Source: Anatilimnocola floriformis
GTDB taxonomy: Bacteria > Planctomycetota > Planctomycetia > Pirellulales > Pirellulaceae
Assembly (NCBI RefSeq): GCF_024256385.1
Contig: NZ_JAMLFW010000001.1
Coordinates: forward strand, 2,790,001 to 2,854,000
DNA length: 64,000 nucleotides
Direction of reading: 5' to 3'
The stretch's first letter is position 1. Each line of letters begins with the position of its first letter. Below, in pieces: positions 34,476 to 42,885 of this stretch. The position numbers and the translations under genes were made by a program. The notes beneath the pieces are model-generated. The model ran no database searches and was not told where the DNA came from. It saw only the letters and a program-made list of their open reading frames with translations.

Positions 34476-35822
34476 CTACCAGGCGTATTCCAAACCCACG
34501 TTCACACCGTGGTAGAACATCGTGCCGTTGGTGCTGAGGGCACCGGCGCCGGTGTTCACGTTGGTGGCCGCGAGCTGGTTTGGCGCGAGGGCCAGGCCGG
34601 TGACCCACAGCAGGTTATAGCCTGCGACAAATGTCAACCGATCGGTCAAGCGGCGGTTGGCATTGAAGCCGAGCTGGCCGACGAACGACGTTTGATTGCC
34701 GTTGAAATTGATCAGCGCCTGAGCACCAGGGAAGCCCGCGGTCTGCGTCACCTGCTCGCCCGAGTTGCTATAGATGCCTGCCTTGCCGACGGCGTTCACG
34801 TACCAGCAATCGCCATCGAACAGCACCGCATCGAGACCAACCTGGCCGCCATACAAGCGGTTGCGAGTCGCCACCGTGTGCGTCGAAGCGCCGGCGTTGA
34901 CGCTGGCCGTGAGGAGTTCATCAACGTTCAGCGCGCGGAAGCCGACGAACCAAGTCACCCAGTCGTTGTAGGCGCGACGGCCGTTCACTTCGAAGTTTTG
35001 CAACTCCGAGGTGTAAGTCATTTGCAAGGGCGCGGCTGCAAACACGAGCGGCGGAGTGGTGAGATAAGTCGTGGCGCCGGCCACCGTCTGCGTCCCGCTC
35101 CAGCCGTTGATGCCGAAGTACGAAACTTCGAGATCCCAGCAGCTATCGAAAATGCCGTGCTTGATCGCCGTCAGCCGCGGCCCGGCGCGCCAGCCGCCAT
35201 CCAGATCGGCAGAGTTCACCGCGACCGGAGCAGCGATGAGAGGCACGCTGGTGCTTCCCGCCCGATCCCAGATGATGGCTTCGGCGCGAATCGTCCAGTT
35301 CGGAACGCAACTGCATCCGCACACTTGTTCGGTTACACCGCAAGCGTTGCCGTTGTCGTAGGCGCCGCAACTAGGGCTCGCAGTGTACACGCCTTCGTCA
35401 TACACGCCTTGTGCGCAAGTGGGCGCAATGCCCATCGCACAGCCAGGCGCATAGACCGGCGGCAGCGATTCAGGATAAACGGCCAGCGGCGATTCGATTA
35501 TCGGCATCGGATCTGGCGGCGGGATAGGTATGGGCTCGCGCCGCTGCGGCGGGAATGGGATCGACGAGTTCGGTTGATAGACAATGTTGTCGCGCCCATC
35601 GAGATCTTCATCGACGGGAGAGTGCACCGTGGGCGCTGCCGACAGCGGTTCGATGGTCACCGGTTGCGGTGATCGGCGAGCGCGACTATCGAGTTCCACG
35701 CCGTCGGTATCGACAGGTGGCCGCGGGGGCTGGAACAACTCCACACCCAGGCTCAGGCCCGCCGAGCAAACGACGCCAGCGAGAGGCAACATAAAACGAC
35801 GATACAGCCACGCGCGTTGCAT
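34476..35822 (-). CDS. BBP7-type outer-membrane beta-barrel protein
   Basis: 448-residue exported protein of a planctomycete-specific barrel family. The signal peptide (LPLAGVVCSAGLSLG) is followed by a long proline-rich linker (about 30-115), a cysteine-rich stretch (GCAMGIAPTC, VTEQVCGCSCVPNW) and a barrel of amphipathic strands from about residue 175 (WTIRAEAIIWDR, CWDLEVSYFGINGW, TSFVGQLGFNANRRLTDRL). It ends in GLEYAW, a typical barrel C-terminus. The ATG at 35822 has a strong GGAGG nine bases upstream, one of the best ribosome sites in the window. A role as porin or outer-membrane structural protein is inferred from the family. Confidence 0.88.
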   Translation of the reverse strand: MQRAWLYRRFMLPLAGVVCSAGLSLGVELFQPPRPPVDTDGVELDSRARRSPQPVTIEPLSAAPTVHSPVDEDLDGRDNIVYQPNSSIPFPPQRREPIPIPPPDPMPIIESPLAVYPESLPPVYAPGCAMGIAPTCAQGVYDEGVYTASPSCGAYDNGNACGVTEQVCGCSCVPNWTIRAEAIIWDRAGSTSVPLIAAPVAVNSADLDGGWRAGPRLTAIKHGIFDSCWDLEVSYFGINGWSGTQTVAGATTYLTTPPLVFAAAPLQMTYTSELQNFEVNGRRAYNDWVTWFVGFRALNVDELLTASVNAGASTHTVATRNRLYGGQVGLDAVLFDGDCWYVNAVGKAGIYSNSGEQVTQTAGFPGAQALINFNGNQTSFVGQLGFNANRRLTDRLTFVAGYNLLWVTGLALAPNQLAATNVNTGAGALSTNGTMFYHGVNVGLEYAW

Positions 35823-35882
35823 GGGAGAGGTCCTCCTTGAACCTGAGATAGCAGAATCCGATTGCGCTGCCGCAGAGAGTGA

Positions 35883-36131
35883 ATGGCTGACAACTGCGAC
35901 TACCTGGAGCGGTTAGAGTCGCAGTGCTGGCGCAGTCACGCTGGCATCACGGGTGCTATCGGGTGGCTGTCTTGCGTCAAACGAGAAGAAACAAGTCGCG
36001 CGGTGCTAGCCCTAGGACAGCATTTGCCAGCACTTGAGGATTCCCGCGCGCTTTCGGCGGCGTCCGTACGACGCGCGCTCACGGATTTCGAAGCGCAAGT
36101 AGGTTTTTCCGTAGAACAGGAATCGAGTTGA
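35883..36131 (+). CDS. Possible small protein, doubtful
   Basis: 82 residues in the 414-bp space between two leftward genes. Codon use is acceptable and GAGAGTGA precedes the ATG, but there is no recognisable motif and the opposite strand also has an open frame. The rest of the interval is probably the BBP7 promoter region. Confidence 0.25.
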   Translation: MADNCDYLERLESQCWRSHAGITGAIGWLSCVKREETSRAVLALGQHLPALEDSRALSAASVRRALTDFEAQVGFSVEQESS

Positions 36132-36196
36132 GAGCGCGCGTTTGCTACAGACGGTAGAGTTTTCCCGAGCGGTAAACTTGCGGAAGCAAAGGGCGA

Positions 36197-36219
36197 GAGG
36201 GCGAAGCTGCTTCGCCCTC
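36197..36219 (-). terminator. Stem-loop after the DUF1559 gene
   Basis: GAGGGCGAAG-CTG-CTTCGCCCTC forms a perfect 10-bp stem 17 bp beyond the stop at 36237. It is followed on the minus strand only by TCGCCCTTTGC, so the U-tract is weak. Confidence 0.5.
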
Positions 36220-36236
36220 CCGGTAATCGCACTTGC

Positions 36237-37772
36237 TTAGTAACGGTTATCAATCACTTCGCCGTCGTTCATTTGCACCAGGCGGCGGAGATCTTTGCGA
36301 TCGATCGTCGCAGGGAGTGTGCGGACGCTGCCGTCGCAAAATGCGGTGAGGAACTTTGTTCGTTTGCCGTCGAGCAAACCAGCCGCAGGATCTTTGGGAT
36401 CGAAGTTCCAATCGTCGGGCTTGGTCCAGATCACGGCAGACTCGGCGGGTAGCGTGACGGTCATGATCGTGTTGCTCGTGCCGTCGACAATGCTCGCAAA
36501 CTTGATGCCTCCCGGAACCGAGAACGCCGACTTCTCGCCGACCGGCACGGCGTAGATTGTTTTGCCTACTACGGCGATCTCTGGATGCACGGGATCGAGA
36601 TAAATCTCCGGCATGAAGGGGATCAGTTTGCGGTTGTGTTCGCTGTCCCATGGCTCGTCGAGGTGAAACTCCTTGAACAGCGCCTCCTGTTCAACGAAAG
36701 GCAGAATGTGAACTCGCCAGGAGAGTAGCGGCTTGCCGTCTTTGCTCAGCGACGCCGCACCGGGGAACTTGCCGTTGGCATCGGCATAGTTATGCATCGC
36801 CAGCGCGATCTGCTTCAAGTTGTTCATCGATTGCGCCTGGCCCGCCGCTGATCGCATGAGCTTGAGCGGTCCGGCTTGCAGCTGCTTGACGAGGGGCTCG
36901 ATGTCGGCGCCAGCGAGATTCAGTTCCAGGCGATCGCCTTTCACGGCTGGAGTCAGTCGGATGGCGAGTTCGGCGAAATCGGGCATCAGCTCTTTCAGCT
37001 TCGCCTGGTCGCCGGCCAGGTTGATGCCGGCGAGAATCCGTGGCCGCAATCCGGCAGCAGCCGCTTCGGTCTTCGATTGAATGGTCCATTTCAAACTCAG
37101 CTTCGGCGGCGGCTCGAGCGCGACGCTCATCCATTGCAAAGCATCGAGCAGATCCTGTCCTTGTCCACCACCAACTTCGGGCGGCAGCTTGCCGACAAGT
37201 TCACGTACTACACGCTGCACATCGGCGGGAATGGCCGCGGCAATTTGCACGGGCGCGCTGGCCACGTTTGTCATCGCGGCTGCCAGGTCGGGACGTTCGA
37301 CCGGCTTGTTTTCGCGCACGCGTTCGATCGTGCGCGCCGAACCGAAGATGAGCAGGTTCTTCTGTCGCAGTCGATGATCGTAAGGGGCAACCGTCAGTGG
37401 CTTGAGATGCGTGGCAAGTAAATCCTCATTGCTGGCTGCCGGCTTAAGGGTGAGTACGATCGGCGGCGGACTCTCTGGAAAGTCGGCCAGGCTGAGGATG
37501 ACATAGGCGTCTTGGGCACCATACTCCCGCAACGTGGCGAGAAAGCCTTGCGCCTTCGGAGCAGTCGCTTTGATCTCGTCGGCGGCATGACCTTCGCCGA
37601 CAACATTGGCTAAGAACTGCAGCGCAGCGGCGGCATCGATCTTGCCGAGGTCCACTCGCAATACAGCGCAGGTCTGGGAATCGAGCAGTGGAGCCACGGG
37701 AGCGAGCGGTGATTCTTGCGCTGTAAGAATCGTCGGTATCAGGAACAGGAAAACAGAGAGCCACTTGTGCAT
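36237..37772 (-). CDS. Exported protein with C-terminal DUF1559 domain
   Basis: 511 residues. A signal peptide (WLSVFLFLIPTILTAQ) leads a region of about 300 residues built of repeated alpha/beta segments (VLRVDLGKID, VILSLADFPESPP, AAIPADVQRVVRELVG). From about residue 310 the DUF1559 domain appears: NNLKQIALAMHNYADANGKF, LLSWRVHILPFVEQ, DGTSNTIM and FCDGSVR. DUF1559 proteins usually begin with a type IV pilin-like methylation helix; here that is replaced by a cleavable signal and an extra domain. It is the fourth gene of the ECF operon, 37 bp after the previous gene. AAGGAC precedes the ATG. Function unknown. Confidence 0.85.
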   Translation of the reverse strand: MHKWLSVFLFLIPTILTAQESPLAPVAPLLDSQTCAVLRVDLGKIDAAAALQFLANVVGEGHAADEIKATAPKAQGFLATLREYGAQDAYVILSLADFPESPPPIVLTLKPAASNEDLLATHLKPLTVAPYDHRLRQKNLLIFGSARTIERVRENKPVERPDLAAAMTNVASAPVQIAAAIPADVQRVVRELVGKLPPEVGGGQGQDLLDALQWMSVALEPPPKLSLKWTIQSKTEAAAAGLRPRILAGINLAGDQAKLKELMPDFAELAIRLTPAVKGDRLELNLAGADIEPLVKQLQAGPLKLMRSAAGQAQSMNNLKQIALAMHNYADANGKFPGAASLSKDGKPLLSWRVHILPFVEQEALFKEFHLDEPWDSEHNRKLIPFMPEIYLDPVHPEIAVVGKTIYAVPVGEKSAFSVPGGIKFASIVDGTSNTIMTVTLPAESAVIWTKPDDWNFDPKDPAAGLLDGKRTKFLTAFCDGSVRTLPATIDRKDLRRLVQMNDGEVIDNRY

Positions 37773-37809
37773 GACGAATGTCCTTAGGTTATGGAAGAGG
37801 CTGATGAAG

Positions 37810-39282
37810 TCATTTGACGAGGCGAATCACGTATCGTTTGCCGGCATTGCGAGGCTGCTCATCGGCGAGCAGCGGAATCTCGAGAACGGCTTCGTTGTCT
37901 TTGACTTGATAAGGGTAAGGTTCGCGAGTGATGGGATTGAGCGGCACGGGGACGACCGTGATTTCGGCGAGCGTGGCCGGAAGTTTGCCGTTCGTCGCCG
38001 CGTGCATGCGGATTGCTTCGATGGCTTGCAGCGCGGCGAACTGCCGTGGGCTGCGGATCTCGGCTCGTTTCACCTGCAGTGTGCCGGGCAGCAACATCTG
38101 GGCAATCGGCAGTCCCTGCGTGCCGAAGAACACGGTCGCCGACATGCGTCCCTTTAGCGACTCATCGACGCGTACGGCCATCTTCAAACTTTCGGGATAA
38201 GGAAGGAGCGTGACCTTGTAGACATCGTCGTAGGCTTCACGGGTTTTGCGGGCCGTTTGAATTGCGACGACTTGGGCCACCGACATGGCTTCGACACGCT
38301 GCGGATCCATCCCTTGCTCGATGAGTTCTTTCTTGGCGAGCGGATAGGCTTTCGCCAGCATCAATGTCATGCCGGCGTGCTGCAGCCAATTTGGCGTTTG
38401 GGCGTTGGTGAGTTGCATGTCGTTCGAGAGCTTGCCGATCTCGTTGACTGTTTCCTCCAACACGCGCTGCCATTCCTGTGGCGAACGATCGACGGTTTCG
38501 GCATCCTTGAGGAAGGGAAAAATCTGTTCGGGAAAGCCCCGTTCAAATTCGAGGGCTCGCCGCACATCGACCAGCGGCTGCGGCAGGGTGGCGATGGCCC
38601 AATACATATTCGGTGCGCCGGGAGCTTTAATCAGCTCAGTCAACTGCTCGGTCATAATGGCCGAGATGGCAATTCCCACCAGGTTGCTGATCAGCAGCGG
38701 CTGTTCGGCACAATCGTGGGCCAGGCGATAACCCCAGCGAAGCGTTTCGATCGCATCGTCGTAACGCCGCTCGGCGATTTCAATGCGGGCTTTCAGTCGC
38801 AGTACGCGAGCTAGGGTGCGCGCGTCTTGCATCTCCGGCAGGAGAAAGCTGATGACACTGGTCCCTTTCAACCCCTGGAGCTGCAGGTCCCAATCGCAGT
38901 GCTCGCGATAGACGGCCGTCTTCAACTCGCCAAGCGTGGTGCCGAGCGGATTGAGCCACTCTTTCATCGCGGCAAGTTTTTTGTCGTCGAGCGGTTCTTC
39001 GAGCCAGGCCTTGTCATTCTCATCGAACTGCTTCCAGTGCGTATCGGGAACGAACCGCCGAGCCATGAGCGCCCGGTAATAAAACTGCGCCGCATTGCCC
39101 GGGACGCGCTCACGCAGACCGATCTCGAGGCTGTACTTCAGCGCCGGCCGCGGTTCGGCAGCGGCGGTAATGTTCATTTCGATCCGCTGCGGTTTGTTCG
39201 GATCGGGCTCGGCTTCGTCAGCAAAGACGAAGCCTGCGCAGTGCAAGCACAACGCAGCCACAAGGACGCGTGCGATATTCAT
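37810..39282 (-). CDS. Exported hypothetical protein of the ECF operon
   Basis: 490-residue predicted periplasmic protein. A signal peptide (ARVLVAALCLHCAGFVFA) is followed by a mainly helical chain with tetratricopeptide-like texture (LARVLRLKARIEIAERRYDDAIETLRWGYRL). The C-terminal 90 residues resemble the end of pilin-like secretion proteins (LQAIEAIRMHAATNGKLPATL, NPITREPYPYQV). It lies 30 bp after the anti-sigma candidate and 37 bp before the DUF1559 gene, so it belongs to the sigma-factor operon. I know no function; its position suggests an envelope component under ECF control. Confidence 0.78.
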   Translation of the reverse strand: MNIARVLVAALCLHCAGFVFADEAEPDPNKPQRIEMNITAAAEPRPALKYSLEIGLRERVPGNAAQFYYRALMARRFVPDTHWKQFDENDKAWLEEPLDDKKLAAMKEWLNPLGTTLGELKTAVYREHCDWDLQLQGLKGTSVISFLLPEMQDARTLARVLRLKARIEIAERRYDDAIETLRWGYRLAHDCAEQPLLISNLVGIAISAIMTEQLTELIKAPGAPNMYWAIATLPQPLVDVRRALEFERGFPEQIFPFLKDAETVDRSPQEWQRVLEETVNEIGKLSNDMQLTNAQTPNWLQHAGMTLMLAKAYPLAKKELIEQGMDPQRVEAMSVAQVVAIQTARKTREAYDDVYKVTLLPYPESLKMAVRVDESLKGRMSATVFFGTQGLPIAQMLLPGTLQVKRAEIRSPRQFAALQAIEAIRMHAATNGKLPATLAEITVVPVPLNPITREPYPYQVKDNEAVLEIPLLADEQPRNAGKRYVIRLVK

Positions 39283-39312
39283 GAGAAGAACCAGAATGAG
39301 GAAAGAATGAAA

Positions 39313-39843
39313 TCAAAGAGATGAGTCGGGATTTTGCGGCGACTCGCGCAACTGTTGCCAAGGCTCGATCGGTGACAAAGGTTGACCGGCCGAAGTGCTG
39401 GTCGCGTGTTCGCTAGGAATGGCGTCGACCCCGAACCGCAATGCCATGTTGCGCATCTGCAGCAACCCGCTGGCGGGAAATGAAGACGGGAACGGCGAAG
39501 CATTGTTGGATTTTGCCTGCGCGATCACCGGCACTGGCGGCGTTGCGGCGGTGGTCTCAGCTGCCGGCTGAGGCACGTGAATTTCGCGGACGACAATCCG
39601 CTCGCGCGGCGGCTGGGCCAGTTGCAAACCAAGCGCGATCGCAAAGCAGGCGGCCAAACCGGTCATGGCAAAAGTGGAGGCGGGCCACAGCCAGGCGGCG
39701 CGTGTGCTTGATTGCGACGGCCGTTCCGATTCGCGGCCGGCCAGGAACATTAGCCGATCGCGGTCGAGATTCGCCCGCGGCGTGAATTGTTGCAACGACT
39801 TTTCCAGCGAGTCAGCGGGTTGATTTATTTCTTTGCTGTCCAT
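39313..39843 (-). CDS. Single-pass membrane protein, probable anti-sigma factor
   Basis: 176 residues. The first 60 are hydrophilic and cytoplasmic, one transmembrane helix (WLWPASTFAMTGLAACFAIA) follows at about 50-75, and the rest is a proline- and alanine-rich periplasmic segment. It overlaps the ECF sigma gene by 19 bp, the usual arrangement of a sigma/anti-sigma pair. No zinc anti-sigma HxxxCxxC motif is visible, so its mode of binding would differ from ZAS proteins. The identification rests on topology and context only. Confidence 0.65.
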   Translation of the reverse strand: MDSKEINQPADSLEKSLQQFTPRANLDRDRLMFLAGRESERPSQSSTRAAWLWPASTFAMTGLAACFAIALGLQLAQPPRERIVVREIHVPQPAAETTAATPPVPVIAQAKSNNASPFPSSFPASGLLQMRNMALRFGVDAIPSEHATSTSAGQPLSPIEPWQQLRESPQNPDSSL

Positions 39844-40319
39844 GGAACACCCAATTGTGTGCGCAGAGCTTGCAGCCCCGCTTCGTAACGTCGATGTGCA
39901 GTGCTCAAACTCGTGCCGATCAACTCAGCGATTTCCTCGAATCCCAGATTTCCCCAGACGCGCGCGACCACCACTTCCCGCAGATCGCCATCGATCTGCT
40001 CAAGGGCAGCCGTGACATCGGCGGTCGACCATTCCGGTTCGCGGCCTTTGACCTCGAAGGCGACATCGCGGCTGGCCGCAGTCTCGTGTCGTTTGCGGCG
40101 CTGCCGGGCGCGGGCTCGCGCGATCGCCCGATTGCGAGTGACGCGAAACAGCCAAGCTGGCACATTCGCAGGCAACTCACGCTGGCGAACGAGTTCCAGC
40201 AGTGCTTCTTGCACGCAATCGTCGGCGGCGTCGGTCCACTGGCTGGCGTACAGCGACAACACTCCCCCATGCTCGTCCAGCAAGCGACCAAGATATTCCG
40301 GATCGGCAGCGGGGTTCAT
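39825..40319 (-). CDS. ECF-type RNA polymerase sigma factor
   Basis: 164 residues with both sigma-70 regions. Region 2 has DAADDCVQEALLELVRQ and PAWLFRVTRNRAIARARARQ; region 4 has LREVVVARVWGNLGFEEIAELIGTSLSTAHRRYEAGL. Region 3 is absent, as in all ECF factors. It overlaps the membrane protein downstream and heads a four-gene leftward operon, so it probably directs that operon and other envelope genes. The region upstream (40320-40452) contains a 19-bp palindrome. Confidence 0.93.
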   Translation of the reverse strand: MNPAADPEYLGRLLDEHGGVLSLYASQWTDAADDCVQEALLELVRQRELPANVPAWLFRVTRNRAIARARARQRRKRHETAASRDVAFEVKGREPEWSTADVTAALEQIDGDLREVVVARVWGNLGFEEIAELIGTSLSTAHRRYEAGLQALRTQLGVPWTAKK

Positions 40320-40401
40320 GGCGAGAGTGAGAAGAGGTACGAGCGTCGGCGATTGTCACCATGACGCGCGCCGACCTCATTTTTTCCGCCCGGCGGAGAA
40401 A

Positions 40402-40420
40402 TTCTAAGAGAATCTTAGAA
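40402..40420. promoter_or_regulatory. Palindrome upstream of the ECF sigma gene
   Basis: TTCTAAGA-GAA-TCTTAGAA is a perfect 8-bp inverted repeat 83 bp before the sigma start and 33 bp after the hydroxylase stop. Its stem is AT-rich. On the minus strand TTTCT follows, so it may be a weak terminator of the hydroxylase gene or an operator of the sigma operon. Confidence 0.45.
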
Positions 40421-40452
40421 AATAGCGGGCAGCTATGTGAGAGTACATCTTC

Positions 40453-41343
40453 TTAGGCAGTGCGATGGTCCGACCGCGATTGCCGCTCGGCAAAAAGTTG
40501 CGGAACCAAACCGCCCAGTTGTTCGCGGAATGATCGCGACGGCTTGGCTGTCTTTCGGTCGTGTTCGGCCACTTCCGCTGGAACTGGTTTAACGACGCCG
40601 TGATTTTCCGCCGCTTCGTCTGGCAGATAGGTTCCCATCCAGCGATCCCACACGTTGAAGAACGAACCGAAGTTTTTGTTGGGGTGGGTGTGGTGCAGAT
40701 CGTGATGCGTGACCGTATTGCAGCCCTGAAACCAAGGGCTTTGCCTGATGAATCGCGGCACGAGTTCATAGCCGGTATGGCCTGCCGTGTTCACCTGCGC
40801 GTCGATCCAAAAGAAGAGAAGCATTCCCAGCGGATGGAGCGGCACAATCATGATGACGACGGCAATTCCCAAAAATTGCAGGAACGCTTCGGCAGGTTGA
40901 AACGCATAGATCGCCCAGGGCGTGGGACTCACCGAGCGATGGTGGCCCAAGTGCGTGTACTTGAAGACGGGCCGCCAGTGCATGAAGCGGTGCGTCCAGT
41001 AAAACCAAGTGTCATGAACTGCGAGTGCTGCGAATACACTCACAAACAAGAACCCGTACGGGTAATCACGCAGATTCCAATAGATGTTTGTGTAGCCCGC
41101 TTTGTAAAGTTCGTAGAGAGCCGTGGCCATCACCGAAAAGATCACAACCGTGCTGATCGAGAGTTGCACTTCGCGGCGGATGTCTTTCGCCGTCGGGCGC
41201 CGATGTTGGATCGGGTCGAGGTGACGGTCTTCGGCGTGAACGTGAAACAGCCAGTAGTACGCGCCCGCTGGTGCCAAATAGCCCAGAACGAGCACGATCG
41301 CGAAGATTATCGCGAACTCAATTAGAAGCGTCATCGCATCCAT
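40453..41343 (-). CDS. Sterol desaturase / fatty-acid hydroxylase family protein
   Basis: 296-residue integral membrane di-iron enzyme of the fatty acid hydroxylase superfamily. At least four hydrophobic helices surround the eight-histidine signature: HRFMH, HLGHH and HHDLHH, with a further H in NTAGHTGYE. These coordinate the two irons that oxidise an aliphatic or sterol chain. The substrate cannot be told from sequence; hydroxylation of membrane lipids is likely. The C-terminal 45 residues are charged and cytoplasmic. It converges on the sigma operon side and is divergent from the haem protein at 41528. Confidence 0.9.
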   Translation of the reverse strand: MDAMTLLIEFAIIFAIVLVLGYLAPAGAYYWLFHVHAEDRHLDPIQHRRPTAKDIRREVQLSISTVVIFSVMATALYELYKAGYTNIYWNLRDYPYGFLFVSVFAALAVHDTWFYWTHRFMHWRPVFKYTHLGHHRSVSPTPWAIYAFQPAEAFLQFLGIAVVIMIVPLHPLGMLLFFWIDAQVNTAGHTGYELVPRFIRQSPWFQGCNTVTHHDLHHTHPNKNFGSFFNVWDRWMGTYLPDEAAENHGVVKPVPAEVAEHDRKTAKPSRSFREQLGGLVPQLFAERQSRSDHRTA

Positions 41344-41527
41344 GGCAGTACAATTTTAGTGACGAGCTGAATCCCTGCTTGTCGGAGATTTGCAAATGGT
41401 ATGCCGTTCGGCGGAATCAGACAATCGCGAATTCGGGGGTGACAGTTTTTGGCCCTGCTGCTCGCCCTTCGCAAAATAAGACACTAAAATCCAATTTGTC
41501 TCGTGAAGAAGCCGTGAAGGGGCCGGA

Positions 41528-42817
41528 ATGTTTCACTCGCGACTGCTCAGTTTCGTTTCGTTGGCAATCGTCATCGTCGGTTCGGCGGCAACGACTGCAC
41601 AAGATTTTGAGCAAGAACCGATCGCCTACAGCAAACGCCAGCCAGACAATCGCGTTTCACGTTTGATCGAACAGATCAAGCAGGGCAGGCAGAAGCTGAA
41701 CTACGACGAAAAGCAGGGCTATTTGCCGGCGCTGCTCGACGTCCTGAAGGTGCCGCGATCTTCACAAATGCTTGTCTTTTCGAAGACCAGTTTGCAACGG
41801 CAACGAATTGCGCCGCGAACTCCGCGCGCCATCTATTTCAGCGACGATGTTTACGTTGGCTATTGCCACGACGGCGATGTCCTGGAAATCTCCACGGCTG
41901 ACGATCAACTCGGCGCGGTGTTCTACACGTTGGCTCAAGACGATCAGCCGCCGCCGCGCTTCGTGCGGCAAACCGACAGCTGCCTGATTTGCCACGGCAT
42001 GTCGACCTCGTTGCGAGTCCCGAGTCATGTGGTTCGATCCGTCTACAGTGACCCGCAAGGTTTGCCCATTCTCGCATCGGGTTCCTATCGCACCGATCAC
42101 ACCAGCCCTTTCGAACAGCGCTGGGGCGGCTGGTACGTAACAGGAACGCACGGCGAACAGAAACACTTGGGCAATTTGATCGTTCGCGGTCGCGACCGGC
42201 CCGAAGCAGCCGATAACTCCGCTGGTCAAAATGTGACCGACCTGAGCAAATGGCTGGCAACCGAAAACTATCTCACGCCGCACAGCGACATCGTTGCGCT
42301 GATGGTGCTCGAGCATCAGGCTCTCGTTCACAACCAGCTCACGCACGCCCGCTTTGCTACCGAGCAGGCACTCTACTTCGATAAGGCCTTGAGCGAGCAA
42401 TTGAAAGAGAACTCAGCAGACTTGCGCGATAGTACGAAGAGTCGAATCAAAAGCGCCTGTGAACCACTCGTTGAATGTCTCCTCTTCAGTGAAGAGACGC
42501 CGCTAACAGAAAAAATCAGCGGCACGAGCGAGTTCGCCGCGGACTTCATCAAGGCCGGCCCGCGCGATGACCGAGGGCGGTCTTTGCGCGAGCTTGATCT
42601 CACACGGCGGATGTTCAAGTATCCATGCAGCTACCTCATTTACTCTTCGAGCTTTCTCACTCTGCCGCAGCCGGCAAAGGAATATGTCGTGAAGCGGATG
42701 AAGGAAGTCCTCACGATGGCAGCGCCCGGCAAAAAATTTCAGCACCTGTCGGAGTCTGATCGGGCCAATGTGCTGGCCATCTTGGAGGCGACCCATCCGG
42801 ACTTCAAACGGCAGTAG
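41528..42817 (+). CDS. Exported mono-haem c-type protein of unknown family
   Basis: 429 residues with a signal peptide (LLSFVSLAIVIVGSAATTAQ). A single haem c site CLICH lies near residue 156, with nearby HGMSTSLRVPSHV that may supply the distal Met or His. The rest is not a standard cytochrome fold: about 75 residues before the haem have DDVYVGYCHDGDVLEISTAD, and after it there is a long alpha-helical region rich in His and Glu (VALMVLEHQALVHNQLTHAR). This architecture is frequent in planctomycetes, but I know no assigned function. An exported electron carrier or haem sensor is likely. Confidence 0.8.
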   Translation: MFHSRLLSFVSLAIVIVGSAATTAQDFEQEPIAYSKRQPDNRVSRLIEQIKQGRQKLNYDEKQGYLPALLDVLKVPRSSQMLVFSKTSLQRQRIAPRTPRAIYFSDDVYVGYCHDGDVLEISTADDQLGAVFYTLAQDDQPPPRFVRQTDSCLICHGMSTSLRVPSHVVRSVYSDPQGLPILASGSYRTDHTSPFEQRWGGWYVTGTHGEQKHLGNLIVRGRDRPEAADNSAGQNVTDLSKWLATENYLTPHSDIVALMVLEHQALVHNQLTHARFATEQALYFDKALSEQLKENSADLRDSTKSRIKSACEPLVECLLFSEETPLTEKISGTSEFAADFIKAGPRDDRGRSLRELDLTRRMFKYPCSYLIYSSSFLTLPQPAKEYVVKRMKEVLTMAAPGKKFQHLSESDRANVLAILEATHPDFKRQ

Positions 42818-42885
42818 TTGGTGTTTTTGCTGCGGTGTGCGGCTATGATGCGGCGATTCACGCTTCTAACGGAAGGCGATCGCTC

